Shown here: positions 53,367 to 63,863 of the stretch, piece after piece
How the letters are laid out: each line of letters begins with the position of its first letter
Position numbering within the stretch: the first letter of the stretch is position 1
Assembly (NCBI GenBank): GCA_036267355.1
Contig: DATAWG010000082.1
Coordinates: 1 to 64,000, forward strand
DNA from: Pirellulales bacterium
GTDB lineage: Bacteria > Planctomycetota > Planctomycetia > Pirellulales > DATAWG01
Length of the DNA: 64,000 nt
Direction of reading: 5' to 3'
The notes under the pieces: model-generated
What the model was told of the DNA's origin: nothing
Seen by the model: the letters and a program-made list of their open reading frames with translations, nothing else
Database searches by the model: none
Position numbers and translations under genes: made by a program

Positions 53367-56147
53367 CTATCGTCGCAGTCGTCGCGGTCCGGATTTTTGC
53401 CGCGCGACGGTCGTTTGCAGTTGATCGAGCAACTGTTCTACCGCTGCGGCTTGGCGGCTGTCCAGTGCCCTGCGGCCGAATCGCACGCGGTAATAAGCAT
53501 CGACAACGCGGCGGGCCAGAAGCCCGGCGGATGGGCCATTAGAAGCGTTTGGCAACGCGGCGGCCGCGGCTTGGGCCAGCTCGAGCTGCGTTTGTCCGGA
53601 ACGGCGAACCAGCCCGCGGCGGGCCAAGATCGCTTCGAAGCGGCGATAGAAGGCGATCTCCGGCCCGACGCCGTTCACTGCGGCGTTTCTGCTCTGCTTG
53701 GATTTGCCTCCCGCAAGCCTGCGAACGAGCCGGTACCCACCAAGCGCGGCCCCCGCGAAAATCGCGAGCAGCAGGCAAATCGGCCCTATGAAAAATCCTT
53801 CGCCGGCTCCCGCCGGGCTGCGAATCCAATAATGTTTCAGGCGGTCGGCCAAATCGGCGGCCGACGCCTCGACCGCTCGCCACGCCTTCTTGATCGCATC
53901 ACCGGCCTGCACCAGGGGTTGATAGACGAGTCGATCTTGCCGATCCGTGTTGAGCCCAACGACGTAGGAGTTCCAAAGCTGGGATAAGTAATCGTTCAAA
54001 TCTTCGAACGATGAGAGCCACGAATCGCCGGCCAAACTGGCCGCGGCACTGCTGGCGGGCGTCGAATCGAGCACGAGCCATGCCCCGTTTCGCACCGAAA
54101 TGCCGCGAGGCCGCTCGCCCGTGGGGATTTGTCCCGGTTCCAAGTACGCTTCGACCCAAGCATGCGCGTGCAATTGCCGCACGTCGAACAACGATCGGTC
54201 CGGATCCCATTCGCCGCCGCGGTAGCCGATCACCATCCGGGCCGGAATCCCTTGACTGCGCAGCATGAGCGCCAGCGCACTGGCAAAATATTCACAGTGC
54301 CCGGAATGATTCCGTGTGACGAAGTCTTCGATCGGATCGACACCGGGCGCGGGCGGAGGCCGATCGAGCGAATACTCGAAGGGGGGCGAACTCAGCATCC
54401 GCTCGAGCGCTTTTGCCTTGCCGAAGCGGTCGCCGTCGGCGAGATGAGCATCGCGAATCGTTTTGGAAGCCAATGCCCGCAAACCGCTGAGCCGATCAAT
54501 AGGTTCGACCTTGTCGTAAGCGCCGCCGGGCACTACAGGCGACGACTCCGCGACGCCATCGGGCATGTTCAACATGCTGTCCAATTCCGACGAGGTCATC
54601 GACGTCGTCTGCGGGATGATGCGGCTCTGGCCGGCAGTCGTCAGCCCGATCGTGAACAGTTCGTACTTGAACGTATCGCCCTGCAATTCGGCAGGCCGAA
54701 CCAATTGTTGCCCGTTGGGATCGAACATCACGTGTTCGGAATTCGCGTCGAAGGCGGGATAAACGGCAAACAGAACGGGCTCGCGTTGCGGTTCGAGCGT
54801 GATTCTCTGTCGCACTAAGGGCAGTCGCTGCAATCCGGGCGGCGCCATCAGGGGCACCAATGTTGACTGGCCCCCGTCTGTGAATTCATTTTTCCATTCG
54901 CCACGGGAATATTTGATCACCAGCGAGCCGCGCATCAGCGGCGGATTCTTGGGAATGATGTCTTGCTTGGTAGCTTCATCTTGATATCGGACCCGCATCA
55001 CGAGTTCCTTGTTCTGCAGTAGCGGCCCGAGATCGCCGAGTTTCACGGTGGGCGAATAGCCTGTGGAAGCATGCCCGCTGCCGCCGCCGGCCCAAATCGA
55101 TCGTCCGAATCGCGGCATTGAAAAGAAGCAGACGGCCGCAACGACGAGCGTTCCCATGCCGGTGGCGAGCGTGCGGCGAAAAATTCCCGGTCCCAGCAGT
55201 TCCGCCGCCGGGTCGGTCGGAAAACTCGTTGAAATCCGAATCGCGGCGGGATTAGGGGCGCGGGGCGCGGGACACGGGGTGAGCGCAGCAGACGAACGCG
55301 CAATCCCGTTTTTGGTTCGCGGCCTTTGGCGTTTGGGTCCTGGGGCGCTGACGTAGGAGGGGCTATCGTAGGGGGGGCTGTCGAGGGAGGGGCTATCGAA
55401 GGGGGGGCTGTACGGGGGGGCCAAGGGGACAGTCCCCTTTTGCTCCGCGGACTCCGCAAAAGGGGACAGTCCCCGCGCAAAAGGGGACGGTCCCCGGTCT
55501 TTACTCGCCCCTCGCCCCCCGGCCCTCGCCCCTGTCATCCTTTGCCAACGCTCCGCTTCGCGCTGGATGAACAATAGGTTCATCGCCGCCAGGGTCACGA
55601 ACAAATACACCACCAAAAGCAAGCCGAACAGCATATCCAAATCGAGCGCTGCTCCCACCACCACCTGCAAGACATTCAGCACCAGCAATTGCCAGTACAT
55701 ACGGCCGGTTTTCCTTTGAAACATCAACACCACCTGCAGGTACACCAGCAGGTTGGCGACCGCCAGCAATTGATCTTCGCTGGTGACGTGGAAAAAATTC
55801 GACACTGAAAACACGACCGCCAACAACGCGGCCAAGTTGGCCACCGGCCGATTCAACCGAATCCAGCCGCGCAAATCGGTGACATAGATCGAAACGCCGG
55901 CGGCGAGAATCGTCACCAGCGGCAAGGTCAGGCTGCGCTGCCCCATCCCGAGCAGCATCGTCCCTAGCGCCACGAGCGTGGCAAACGTGATCTGCAGCAA
56001 CCGATCGATCGGCATCCGCTGCGGGGCGGTCCGGACGGCAGCGCCCGGTCGCGGCGAATGAGGGCGACCGAAGCGACGCCCGCGAGCGACACCGCCGGCG
56101 GCAACGGTCGCCGCGCCATTTGTTTTCACCGCACCGTTTGAGTTCAT
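53367..56147 (-). CDS. Membrane transglutaminase-like protein (TgpA type, DUF3488)
   Basis: The 926-residue protein has an N-terminal block of membrane helices (ITFATLVALGTMLLGM, LLVLNVLQVVVGAALDLDML, LLLVVYLFVTLAAMNLLF), a large outer domain with a transglutaminase core (catalytic Cys in HSGHCEYFASALAL, His in LHAHAWVEAYLE, Asp in WLVLDSTPA), a further helix (GEGFFIGPICLLLAIFAGAA) and a cytoplasmic DUF4129-like tail. Residues about 213-300 are a repeat-derived insertion (PSPFARGLSPFAESAEQKG, then Ser/Pro/Asp-rich units). MoxR, DUF58 and this protein form a conserved trio. The ATG at 56147 was preferred to a start at 56168. Confidence 0.92.
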   Translation of the reverse strand: MNSNGAVKTNGAATVAAGGVARGRRFGRPHSPRPGAAVRTAPQRMPIDRLLQITFATLVALGTMLLGMGQRSLTLPLVTILAAGVSIYVTDLRGWIRLNRPVANLAALLAVVFSVSNFFHVTSEDQLLAVANLLVYLQVVLMFQRKTGRMYWQLLVLNVLQVVVGAALDLDMLFGLLLVVYLFVTLAAMNLLFIQREAERWQRMTGARAGGRGASKDRGPSPFARGLSPFAESAEQKGTVPLAPPYSPPFDSPSLDSPPYDSPSYVSAPGPKRQRPRTKNGIARSSAALTPCPAPRAPNPAAIRISTSFPTDPAAELLGPGIFRRTLATGMGTLVVAAVCFFSMPRFGRSIWAGGGSGHASTGYSPTVKLGDLGPLLQNKELVMRVRYQDEATKQDIIPKNPPLMRGSLVIKYSRGEWKNEFTDGGQSTLVPLMAPPGLQRLPLVRQRITLEPQREPVLFAVYPAFDANSEHVMFDPNGQQLVRPAELQGDTFKYELFTIGLTTAGQSRIIPQTTSMTSSELDSMLNMPDGVAESSPVVPGGAYDKVEPIDRLSGLRALASKTIRDAHLADGDRFGKAKALERMLSSPPFEYSLDRPPPAPGVDPIEDFVTRNHSGHCEYFASALALMLRSQGIPARMVIGYRGGEWDPDRSLFDVRQLHAHAWVEAYLEPGQIPTGERPRGISVRNGAWLVLDSTPASSAAASLAGDSWLSSFEDLNDYLSQLWNSYVVGLNTDRQDRLVYQPLVQAGDAIKKAWRAVEASAADLADRLKHYWIRSPAGAGEGFFIGPICLLLAIFAGAALGGYRLVRRLAGGKSKQSRNAAVNGVGPEIAFYRRFEAILARRGLVRRSGQTQLELAQAAAAALPNASNGPSAGLLARRVVDAYYRVRFGRRALDSRQAAAVEQLLDQLQTTVARQKSGPRRLRR
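55240..55500 (-). repeat. In-frame repeat insertion in the transglutaminase gene
   Basis: A GGGGACAGTCCCCTTTTGC hairpin (55425-55474) with an additional half-copy to about 55496 and a run of GGGGCTATCG-type units (about 55355-55412) lie in frame. The translation contains Ser-Pro-Asp units (FDSPSLDSPPYDSPSY). It falls in the loop between the N-terminal helices and the outer domain. Confidence 0.75.
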
Positions 56148-56171
56148 GGTTTTTCGCACTGCAAGCAATCA

Positions 56172-56268
56172 CGGATCGATCGAAAAATAACTTCGCCGCA
56201 ACTCCCTCTCCCCTTGCGGGAGAGGGAAGGTTGAGGGGTATGAAAAGCAGAAGTAATTTTGCGGATCG
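56172..56268. repeat. MITE-like element between DUF58 and transglutaminase genes
   Basis: CGGATCGATCGAAAAATAAC and GAAGTAATTTTGCGGATCG are imperfect inverted ends around a CCCTCTCCCCTTGCGGGAGA stem. It is a diverged copy of the element at 44154-44246. Confidence 0.75.
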
Positions 56269-56271
56269 AAC

Positions 56272-57483
56272 CTAAGGTTGAAAATACTGAAGAAACTCTT
56301 CGCTGCCAGCTACGAGCCGAACCACGCGGGCCGACGTGCGGCCCTGCGCCAAGAGCAGGGCCGACGGATCCGGCAGCGCCGGGTGGCTCGTCACCAAGAC
56401 AACCTGCCCGGCCGTCGGCCGCGAATCGGTCGCCGCTTCGATCAATTGCTCGAGTTGGTCTCGCGAAGCGGCTTCGGCCACGGCCAGGCTGGCGAGAATG
56501 GTGCGCGCCAGCGATTTGGAGGCCCCACCGCGATGCGACGAACGCTCTTGTCCCGCCACGACGATTTGCAACTGGCTGCCGCCCCGACGGCATGCTTCGA
56601 CCGTCGCCGTGGCGGCAAAGCGAATCGCCAATTCGACGCGCTCGCGTTCCTCGGCCGACGGCTGCTCGGGCTGCCAAAGCTCGAGCAAAAGCGTCAGATT
56701 TTCGCTCCGCGGCTGCTCGAATTGCCGCACCATCAAACCGCCGCGCCGGGCCGACGTGCGCCAATGGATCAAACGGCGGCTATCGCCGGGTTGCCAATCG
56801 CGCAAGCCGTAAAACTCCCCGTCGGTCGGGCGTTGCCGTCCGGCGCTCTGCTGGCTGCCGTGATCGACTCTGTGTGCCAATTGCCGCCAGCTTTCGCTCA
56901 GTCGGCCAAGCCGCGGCAGCACCAATAATCGGCCCATGCGACGCACGCGCACCGAACGAGCCACCAGCCCAAAGGGATGCCTCGTTTCGACCCAAAACGG
57001 ACCGAACTCATACTGTCCGCGCTCCGCGAACTCGACTCGATATTCGGCCCGCGCTGTTCGGCCGGGAGCCACATTGGAAATCGCCACGATGCCTTTCGCG
57101 TCTTGTGCGACGGCGGCGTTGCTCTGCATTTGCGGTGCTGGACGGCTCGTCAATCGCGAATTCCCTTTGCCCCGCGTGCCGTCGACGGGGCGGATCGCGT
57201 CGGTGATCACAAGTGCCGTGCAGCCGTGGGGGCTCGACACTTCGACCTCGACGGTGAACGTGTCGCCGGCGCCGATTTGGTCGGGCAATCGCCGGCGGAT
57301 TTGAATTCGCCGGAGCATCGAGCGGGCTAAATGCCAATTGAAATAAATCGCCCCGACCATCATCCCGGCCATGATCAGCATCAAGTTGATCTGCCGCATC
57401 GACCCGGCAACGACAATGAAGGCCAGCACGATGAGGAAATAGGCCCCCTCGTGCGTAAGCCGCGTTCGCCGTTTGCCGAACAT
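56272..57483 (-). CDS. DUF58 domain protein
   Basis: The 403-residue protein has two N-terminal membrane helices (EGAYFLIVLAFIVVAGSM, LMLIMAGMMVGAIYFNW), a beta-sandwich segment and a DUF58 domain with the signature FYGLRDWQPGDSRRLIHWRT followed by a von Willebrand A-like fold (LTLLLELWQPEQ). DUF58 proteins partner with MoxR ATPases and TgpA-like transglutaminases, both found on either side here. The ATG at 57483 was chosen; a TTG at 57498 overlaps the stop of the small ORF before it. The function may be assembly or activation of a membrane or secreted complex. Confidence 0.92.
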   Translation of the reverse strand: MFGKRRTRLTHEGAYFLIVLAFIVVAGSMRQINLMLIMAGMMVGAIYFNWHLARSMLRRIQIRRRLPDQIGAGDTFTVEVEVSSPHGCTALVITDAIRPVDGTRGKGNSRLTSRPAPQMQSNAAVAQDAKGIVAISNVAPGRTARAEYRVEFAERGQYEFGPFWVETRHPFGLVARSVRVRRMGRLLVLPRLGRLSESWRQLAHRVDHGSQQSAGRQRPTDGEFYGLRDWQPGDSRRLIHWRTSARRGGLMVRQFEQPRSENLTLLLELWQPEQPSAEERERVELAIRFAATATVEACRRGGSQLQIVVAGQERSSHRGGASKSLARTILASLAVAEAASRDQLEQLIEAATDSRPTAGQVVLVTSHPALPDPSALLLAQGRTSARVVRLVAGSEEFLQYFQP

Positions 57484-57494
57484 AAGGACAGGTC

Positions 57495-57623
57495 TCAAAA
57501 AATCCGTGGACGGAAAGGAGCTCCGGAACGCCGGAACACGCCGGCTAGCATCATCTTGCGCTCGAAAAGGTTGGCGAGATGATCGGCCTTTTTCAACGCG
57601 TCATCGACATCGACTGAGCTCAT
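57495..57623 (-). CDS. 42-residue ORF between the interrupted ORF and DUF58
   Basis: The frame starts ATG at 57623, overlapping the TGA of the upstream ORF as ATGA, and ends at 57495, 11 bases before the DUF58 start. The protein is small and basic at its end (MSSVDVDDALKKADHLANLF, then a segment ending RPRIF). No family is recognised. The tight coupling on both sides argues that it is translated. Confidence 0.45.
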   Translation of the reverse strand: MSSVDVDDALKKADHLANLFERKMMLAGVFRRSGAPFRPRIF

Positions 57624-58311
57624 GATGATCCTCGCCGCGGTGGATCGCTTTCTCTTCGCAGCGCCTCAATCAGGGTGTCCGCTCGCTCCCGCGACTGCCA
57701 GTGAATGTTCTTGGCTTCCGTCGTGGGTTCGATCAACTCACAAACCTTGCCGGCGGACATCGCCCCGCCGCATGCGTCGAACAACCGCTTCAGTTCGGCG
57801 ATTTCGAACACCTCGTGCGCAACAACGTGCAGGAAGCGTTCGTCGTTTTGTACTACTTTATCCGCCACATTGACGATGACCGCTCCGGCCTCACGACTAA
57901 AGACGCTCCGCAAGGCTCGTTGCGATTATCCCAGAAGATAGGCTCGTTTGGCCGCAGATCTCTTGCCACGAAGTATCTCGCGTCCCACGGATCTCCCGTC
58001 CTTCGTCGGCGGATCGTCAGGGTCGCGTGGGTTTATCTTCAGGTAGTCCGGCGTTGTAACTCCTTTCGATGTGGCCCCAGCGAGCAAGGCCTCTACACTC
58101 CTATCCCGCACCTCGCCCGTGTTAGGGCGGTATGCGTTAATTCTGCTGCTTGCCGCCGCGCCCGATAGATCATATCGAACGGCCGGAGCACCTTCTTCTC
58201 CTCCGCTGGTGGGCTCCGACACTGGGTTCAATTCACGCGCCATCGTCGGCGGAAGGGCGCTTCCAGGACGGGATCCTCGGACTAACCGAATTATAGCAAA
58301 CGAATGATCCT

Positions 58312-58315
<4 letters not shown>
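57620..58315 (-). pseudogene. ORF interrupted by an in-frame TAA, between moxR and DUF58
   Basis: Two open stretches lie in the same frame: 58315-57926 and 57913-57620, separated only by a TAA at 57926-57928 and four sense codons. Read through, they would give a protein of about 207-231 residues (from ATG 58243 or TTG 58315) containing YLKINPRDPDDPPTKDGRS, then after the stop VNVADKVVQNDERFLHVVAH and FDACGGAMSAGKVCELIEPT. The TTG at 58315 overlaps the moxR stop. I do not recognise the family. It may be a broken gene, two coupled genes or a sequencing error. The low GC at third positions compared with neighbours suggests a foreign origin. Confidence 0.5.
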
Positions 58316-59253
<938 letters not shown>

Positions 59254-59300
59254 CCAGGCCTTTCACAAGCGAGAGGAGCGGAATTCGAGAAGAGAGATTC

Positions 59301-59330
59301 TTGGAGGGCTCGCGCCGCACTATGTATACT
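59301..59330 (+). promoter_or_regulatory. Possible sigma-70 promoter for the zinc-ribbon gene
   Basis: TTGGAG (59301-59306) and TATACT (59325-59330) are spaced by 18 bases, about 100 bases before the ATG at 59434. It is the best promoter-like pair seen in the window. Confidence 0.5.
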
Positions 59331-59433
59331 AACGTGTCGGCGGAACAAACTAAACCGGCGGGTCGAATATGGCGTCGGAAAGTTTTGTTAGCGCCCTGTT
59401 CTTGCCAACGTACGTCCGACGCGATGCCCACCT

Positions 59434-61449
59434 ATGGCGAAAGCCGCTTCAGATTCCGGCCTGCGACTCATTCCCGCGGCCCCAAAATCACCGCAGAAGC
59501 CGCCTGGGGGCTCGGCGCCCTCGTCGTCGCCCGGCGGCGGCCGTTCGCCGGCGGATTTGTCGTTCGCCGCCGCTCGGCCCAAAGACGCCGCCGGACAGTT
59601 AGCCACGGTGTGGCTCGATGGCAATGTGCTCACCTGCGCCTGTCCGGATTGCGGCGCTCCGATCTCGATCCGGCTTTGGCTGATGTTGGCCGACTGCTGG
59701 CGTTGTGGCGCCAATGTCGAATTGACCGAAGAGCAGCAGCGGCTTGCTCAACAATTGATCGACAAATCAAAATCGGGCCGCGGCAAACCGAGGGCGGCGG
59801 CTCTTGCCCCGCCTCCGGTGATTGATCCTGCGAAGCCGGCCGCGAGACCTTCCGCGGCGAATCCTTCCGCGGCCCCAGTCGCAGCGCCTCGGATTGCGGC
59901 TCCCGCGGCATCGTCGGCGCCGCAAGCTCCTCCCGAGCCGCCGGCCGCGAAAAAGTCGGTTCTTCCGCCGCTGCCGATCTCGCCGGCAAAGCCGAAGCTG
60001 CCGGTGGCGAAGCTGGTGAAAGGCCCGACGATGCCGGTTGCCGCGCCGCTCGCCCCGCCCGTGGTGGCCGAATCGTTGGCGCGTTTGCCATGGGGTTTGG
60101 CGGAGCCGGTGAGGCGGCCTCACTGGCGGCGTTGGCTTGTGGGCGCCGCAACGGTGCTCTTGGCTGCGGTAGCGCTGGGCGTATGGTATTTGTCGCATCA
60201 CGGCAATGAAAATTCGTCGACCGCGATCGCCGCCGCATCGCCTCCGGACTCACAGCCGGCCGCGAAGGGTCCGCCGAAGCCGGGCGAAGAACTTTCGCTG
60301 GCCCGCGATGCCGTCGCCCCCACCCTGAAAGATTTGCCGAAAGTCATCGAAGCAATTCGTTCGACCGACAAGGGGCGGATGTTCGAAGGCCGCGACCCGC
60401 GAATTCGGCAAGAATTGCTCGACGAGGAAGGGGGGTCCCTCCAGACGGAAGCGGCGGTCGTGGCCGGCTTGCGATGGCTGGCAGCGCATCAAGAAAAAGA
60501 TGGCCATTGGAGCCTCAATCACTTTTCGCACGCCGGCGATTGCAACGGCCGCTGCGATGGCGAAGGGGGCGATTCCGACAACGCGGCCACGGCGCTGGCG
60601 TTGCTGCCGTTTCTCGGAGCCGGCCAGTCGCACAAATTGGGGATTTACCAAGATGCCGTCGGCCGTGGGCTGAAATGGCTGGTGGCACGGCAAAAGCCCG
60701 ACGGCGATCTGCGCGGCCCCGGCATGGGCCGAATGTATGCCCACGGACTGGGGACGATCGTGCTGTGCGAGGCCCTGGCGATGACCGGCGACGACAGCCT
60801 GCGCGGCCCGGCAATCAGTGCCGCCGAATTCATCGACCGAGCGCAAAACCCAGAGGGGGGCTGGCGCTACGAACCGGGCCAAGAAGGCGATACCAGCGTC
60901 ATCGGCTGGCAACTCATGGCCCTGGAAAGCGCCAAAACGGCCTACATCGATATCCCGCAGCACGCCTTCAATCGCGCCGGGCACTATCTCAGCGCGGTGC
61001 GCGGCGGGCGGCATGGGGGACTGTTCGGCTATCAGCCCGGCTCATCCCCTTCGCCCGCAATGACCGCCGAGGGATTGCTCTGCCGCGAATATCTTGGCTG
61101 GCCGCAGAACCATCCAGGCTTGAAAGAGGGAATCGACTGGCTGTTGCGCGAGCATCTGCCGAACAAGGTTCGGCCGAACATCTATTGCTGGTACTACGCG
61201 ACGCAAGTGATGCACAACGTCGGCGGCGAGCCGTGGGAGAAATGGAATGCGGCCGTTCGCGACGCGCTGCTGTCGATGCAAGAAAAATCGGGCCACGCCG
61301 CCGGAAGCTGGGCTCCGCGCGGCGGCGCCGTCGGCGGCAACTACGACACACGCGAAGGAGGCCGGATCTATATGACCAGCCTCGCCCTTTGCACGCTCGA
61401 AGTGTATTACCGCTATCTGCCGCTCTATCGGGCGATCGACATCGAATAG
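59434..61449 (+). CDS. Zinc-ribbon membrane protein with a terpenoid-cyclase-like alpha barrel
   Basis: The 671-residue protein has an N-terminal zinc ribbon (CACPDCGAP and CWRCGAN, about residues 68-92), an Ala/Pro-rich linker, one membrane helix (WLVGAATVLLAAVALGVWYL, about 231-250) and an outer domain with repeats of the prenyltransferase/squalene oxidase type (LRWLAAHQEKDGHWSLN, LKWLVARQKPDGDLRG, AQNPEGGWRYEPGQ). The cyclase DxDD or DCTAE motifs are absent, so it is not an obvious squalene cyclase. Such proteins are numerous in Planctomycetes and their role is unknown. The zinc ribbon may sit in the cytoplasm and the barrel outside. Confidence 0.85.
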   Translation: MAKAASDSGLRLIPAAPKSPQKPPGGSAPSSSPGGGRSPADLSFAAARPKDAAGQLATVWLDGNVLTCACPDCGAPISIRLWLMLADCWRCGANVELTEEQQRLAQQLIDKSKSGRGKPRAAALAPPPVIDPAKPAARPSAANPSAAPVAAPRIAAPAASSAPQAPPEPPAAKKSVLPPLPISPAKPKLPVAKLVKGPTMPVAAPLAPPVVAESLARLPWGLAEPVRRPHWRRWLVGAATVLLAAVALGVWYLSHHGNENSSTAIAAASPPDSQPAAKGPPKPGEELSLARDAVAPTLKDLPKVIEAIRSTDKGRMFEGRDPRIRQELLDEEGGSLQTEAAVVAGLRWLAAHQEKDGHWSLNHFSHAGDCNGRCDGEGGDSDNAATALALLPFLGAGQSHKLGIYQDAVGRGLKWLVARQKPDGDLRGPGMGRMYAHGLGTIVLCEALAMTGDDSLRGPAISAAEFIDRAQNPEGGWRYEPGQEGDTSVIGWQLMALESAKTAYIDIPQHAFNRAGHYLSAVRGGRHGGLFGYQPGSSPSPAMTAEGLLCREYLGWPQNHPGLKEGIDWLLREHLPNKVRPNIYCWYYATQVMHNVGGEPWEKWNAAVRDALLSMQEKSGHAAGSWAPRGGAVGGNYDTREGGRIYMTSLALCTLEVYYRYLPLYRAIDIE

Positions 61450-61507
61450 CCGGGGCGACGGCGCGAACGCTTGGACAATCGATCGCAAGCATTCCGCCGC
61501 GTTTGAG

Positions 61508-61650
61508 GCCGTCCCTCGCTCACGCGTCGGAAGGTCGTCCCTCGCTAACGCGTCGGAAGGCCGTCCCTCGCTAACGCTTCGGGCTAGTATTCGCGTCGGG
61601 CGAGCGTTCGCTTGAACGGCGCACACTAGCCCGAAGCGTTAGCGAGGATG
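61508..61650. repeat. Cluster of TCCCTCGCTAACGC repeats
   Basis: Three partial copies in one direction (about 61511, 61536 and 61562, the third extended to TTCGGGCTAG) face one full copy in the other (about 61627-61650). The first copies end in GCGTCGGAAGG, an unusual truncated form repeated in tandem. Confidence 0.8.
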
Positions 61651-61688
61651 GCGACGCCGAAAGGCGAAAACTGTCCTTTTGTCGCAGC

Positions 61689-61865
61689 TTAGGCGGCCGC
61701 GCGGTGGGCGGCCATCTGCAGGCCGACCGCGGATATGAGGCCAAACGTTCCCTGCAGGAACCAAGTGATATCCATCGAGTCGCCAATCAATTCTCCGGCG
61801 GCCGCAACAAGCAGGCATGTGCTCAGCCAGGCAATATTCGCAGGCAGCGTCTTGCGTTCGGTCAT
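61689..61865 (-). CDS. 58-residue membrane protein
   Basis: The small protein has two hydrophobic segments (IAWLSTCLLVAAAGELIG and ITWFLQGTFGLISAVGLQ) joined by an acidic turn, giving a hairpin in the membrane. GAGGTG lies seven bases before the ATG on the minus strand, which decides the start. No family is recognised. Gene and ribosome site look genuine despite the size. Confidence 0.65.
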   Translation of the reverse strand: MTERKTLPANIAWLSTCLLVAAAGELIGDSMDITWFLQGTFGLISAVGLQMAAHRAAA

Positions 61866-62516
61866 GTTGAAACACCTCGATTGAAGTAGTTGCGCGTCAA
61901 AGAAATCTCGTCCAGCGCAAGCATACTTCGCAGTCGCCCTGATCGATGGACAAAGCCGAGCGAATTCAAGAATTTTCGGAAGGCATGTTGCACATTCGCA
62001 ACATGCCGGCTGCGTTGCTGGTGTGGGGGTCTCATGTAGATGGGGTTCGATTAATTGAGCAGTTCTCCGGCAACTTTGCAGGCGGACTCGCGAACGGCTA
62101 ATCACAGAGCCACAACGCGGCAGAACCGCAAATAAAAAAACTCTTTATGCACCCCAGGCGTTCACGCTGCCTGAAGGCCTGGGCCAGGTAAAAATCGTGA
62201 TTTGGCAGTTCGCCGCAACCTCGCTGATGCGCTTTCTTCTGGCCGTTTTTACCGTAGCGCAGCCCTCCGCCGCAACCAAAACTCGGTGGTGAAAAAACAC
62301 TTGCTTCACGCGCGGCGAAGTCCAACACCAAGACTCTCTATCCCGCCAAGCGGTATGCAGCGATCTAAACGAAAACGGGGCTTGCTCGATTGGTTGTCAG
62401 GCTGGAAAGCCTCGCCTACGACCTGTCGCCCGAAACGCCAGTCAACTATGATGAACTCGATTCACCGATGCAGCACATCATTCGACCAGCGTTGACGCTA
62501 GGCCTGGGCAAGATCG
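61866..62516. other. Gene-free interval before der
   Basis: No convincing gene. A perfect hairpin with ten-base arms lies at 61982-62007 (GGCATGTTGC, loop of six, GCAACATGCC). A short region near 62105-62290 has an open minus-strand frame without family resemblance. No interspersed repeat of the families described elsewhere is present. Confidence 0.4.
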
Positions 62517-63863
62517 ATGGGAATTCCGCAAGTCGTGATTGTCGGCCGGCCAAACGTCGGCAAGTCGAGCTTGTTCAATTGGTTGGTCGGCAAACGGCTG
62601 GCAATCGTCGATCGAACGGCCGGCGTCACACGCGATCGGATGACCTATCTGCTCTGCCACCGCGATCGGTATTTCGAACTGGTCGACACCGGCGGGATGG
62701 GCATCGAAGACGAGGATAATCTCACCCAGCAGGTGGAAGACCAAATCAACGCGGCCATCGAATCCGCCGCCGTGATCCTGTTCGTCGTCGACACGCGCGA
62801 CGGGCTCGTGCCGCTCGATCAGGAAGTGGGCAAGCGGCTGCGCTATCTGACGGCGCCGATGCTGTGCGTCGCCAACAAGGCCGACGATCCCCGGCTCGAC
62901 CCGCAGGCCGATGAATTCTACCGCCTCGGCCACGGCAAGCTCGTTTGCACCAGCACGCTGCAAAATCGCAATCGCGATCTGCTGCTCGATATGATCGTCG
63001 AACGGCTGCCGCAGCCGGAAGCCGGCGATCAGCCGGAAGGGCAAGCCGAGCCGACGATGAAAGTGGCGATCGTCGGCCGCCGCAATACCGGCAAAAGCAC
63101 GCTGGTCAACACGCTGGCACATGCCGAGCGCATGATCGTGAGCGAGGTGCCCGGCACGACGCGCGACAGCGTCGACGTGCGATTCGAACTCGACGGCAAA
63201 TCGTTTTTGGCAATCGACACCCCCGGGCTGCGCCGCCGCAAAAGCATTTCCACCGATATCGATTTCTATAGCACGCATCGCGCCCAGCGAAGTATCCGGC
63301 GGGCCGACGTCGTGCTGCTGTTCTTCGATCCCACGCAGCGGATCAGCAAAGTCGATAAGCAGCTTAGCGACTATGTCGCGGCACAATACAAACCGTGTAT
63401 CTTCGTGGTCAACAAATGGGACCTGATGGCCGACGGCATGCCGACCGAGCGCTGGGTCGGCTATCTGCGCGACACATTTCGCACGATGTGGTATGTGCCG
63501 ATTGCGTTTATCACCGGCCAGACCGGCAAGAATGTCAAGGCGATGCTGAACCATTCGCAGAATCTGTTCAAGCAGGCGATTCACCGCGTTAGCACCGGAG
63601 AACTGAACCGAGTGGTGCAAGGCGCGCTCGAGGCGAATCCGCCGCCGCTCTATCAAAATCGCACGCCGAAGATCTTTTACGCCACGCAAGTGGGCACCGA
63701 GCCGCCGACGATCGTGCTGTTTTGCAGCGAGCCCGAGGCGCTGTCGCAGCCGTATCGCCGTTATTTGCTGGGCGTGTTCCGCCAGAAGTTGCCGTTTTCG
63801 GAAGTGCCGATCAAGTTGTACTTGCGCAAGCGCGAGGACAGCCGCGACGCCGAACCGGCGTAA
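62517..63863 (+). CDS. der: Ribosome biogenesis GTPase Der (EngA)
   Basis: Der has two tandem GTPase domains and acts in 50S ribosome assembly. The 448-residue protein shows G1 GRPNVGKSSLFNWL and GRRNTGKSTLVNTL, G3 DTGGMG and DTPGLRRRKS, G4 NKADD and NKWDL, and a C-terminal KH-like domain. The ATG at 62517 gives the standard N terminus (IPQVVIVGRPN). The second P-loop reads GRRNTGKST where GxPNxGKS is usual, a mild difference. No partner gene is visible; about 140 bases remain before the window ends. Confidence 0.97.
   Translation: MGIPQVVIVGRPNVGKSSLFNWLVGKRLAIVDRTAGVTRDRMTYLLCHRDRYFELVDTGGMGIEDEDNLTQQVEDQINAAIESAAVILFVVDTRDGLVPLDQEVGKRLRYLTAPMLCVANKADDPRLDPQADEFYRLGHGKLVCTSTLQNRNRDLLLDMIVERLPQPEAGDQPEGQAEPTMKVAIVGRRNTGKSTLVNTLAHAERMIVSEVPGTTRDSVDVRFELDGKSFLAIDTPGLRRRKSISTDIDFYSTHRAQRSIRRADVVLLFFDPTQRISKVDKQLSDYVAAQYKPCIFVVNKWDLMADGMPTERWVGYLRDTFRTMWYVPIAFITGQTGKNVKAMLNHSQNLFKQAIHRVSTGELNRVVQGALEANPPPLYQNRTPKIFYATQVGTEPPTIVLFCSEPEALSQPYRRYLLGVFRQKLPFSEVPIKLYLRKREDSRDAEPA

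Noticed and set aside
59434-61449. Squalene-hopene cyclase
   Set aside because: Only the repeat fold is similar; the catalytic Asp-rich motif and the usual length of the barrel pair are missing, and a zinc ribbon and linker are attached.
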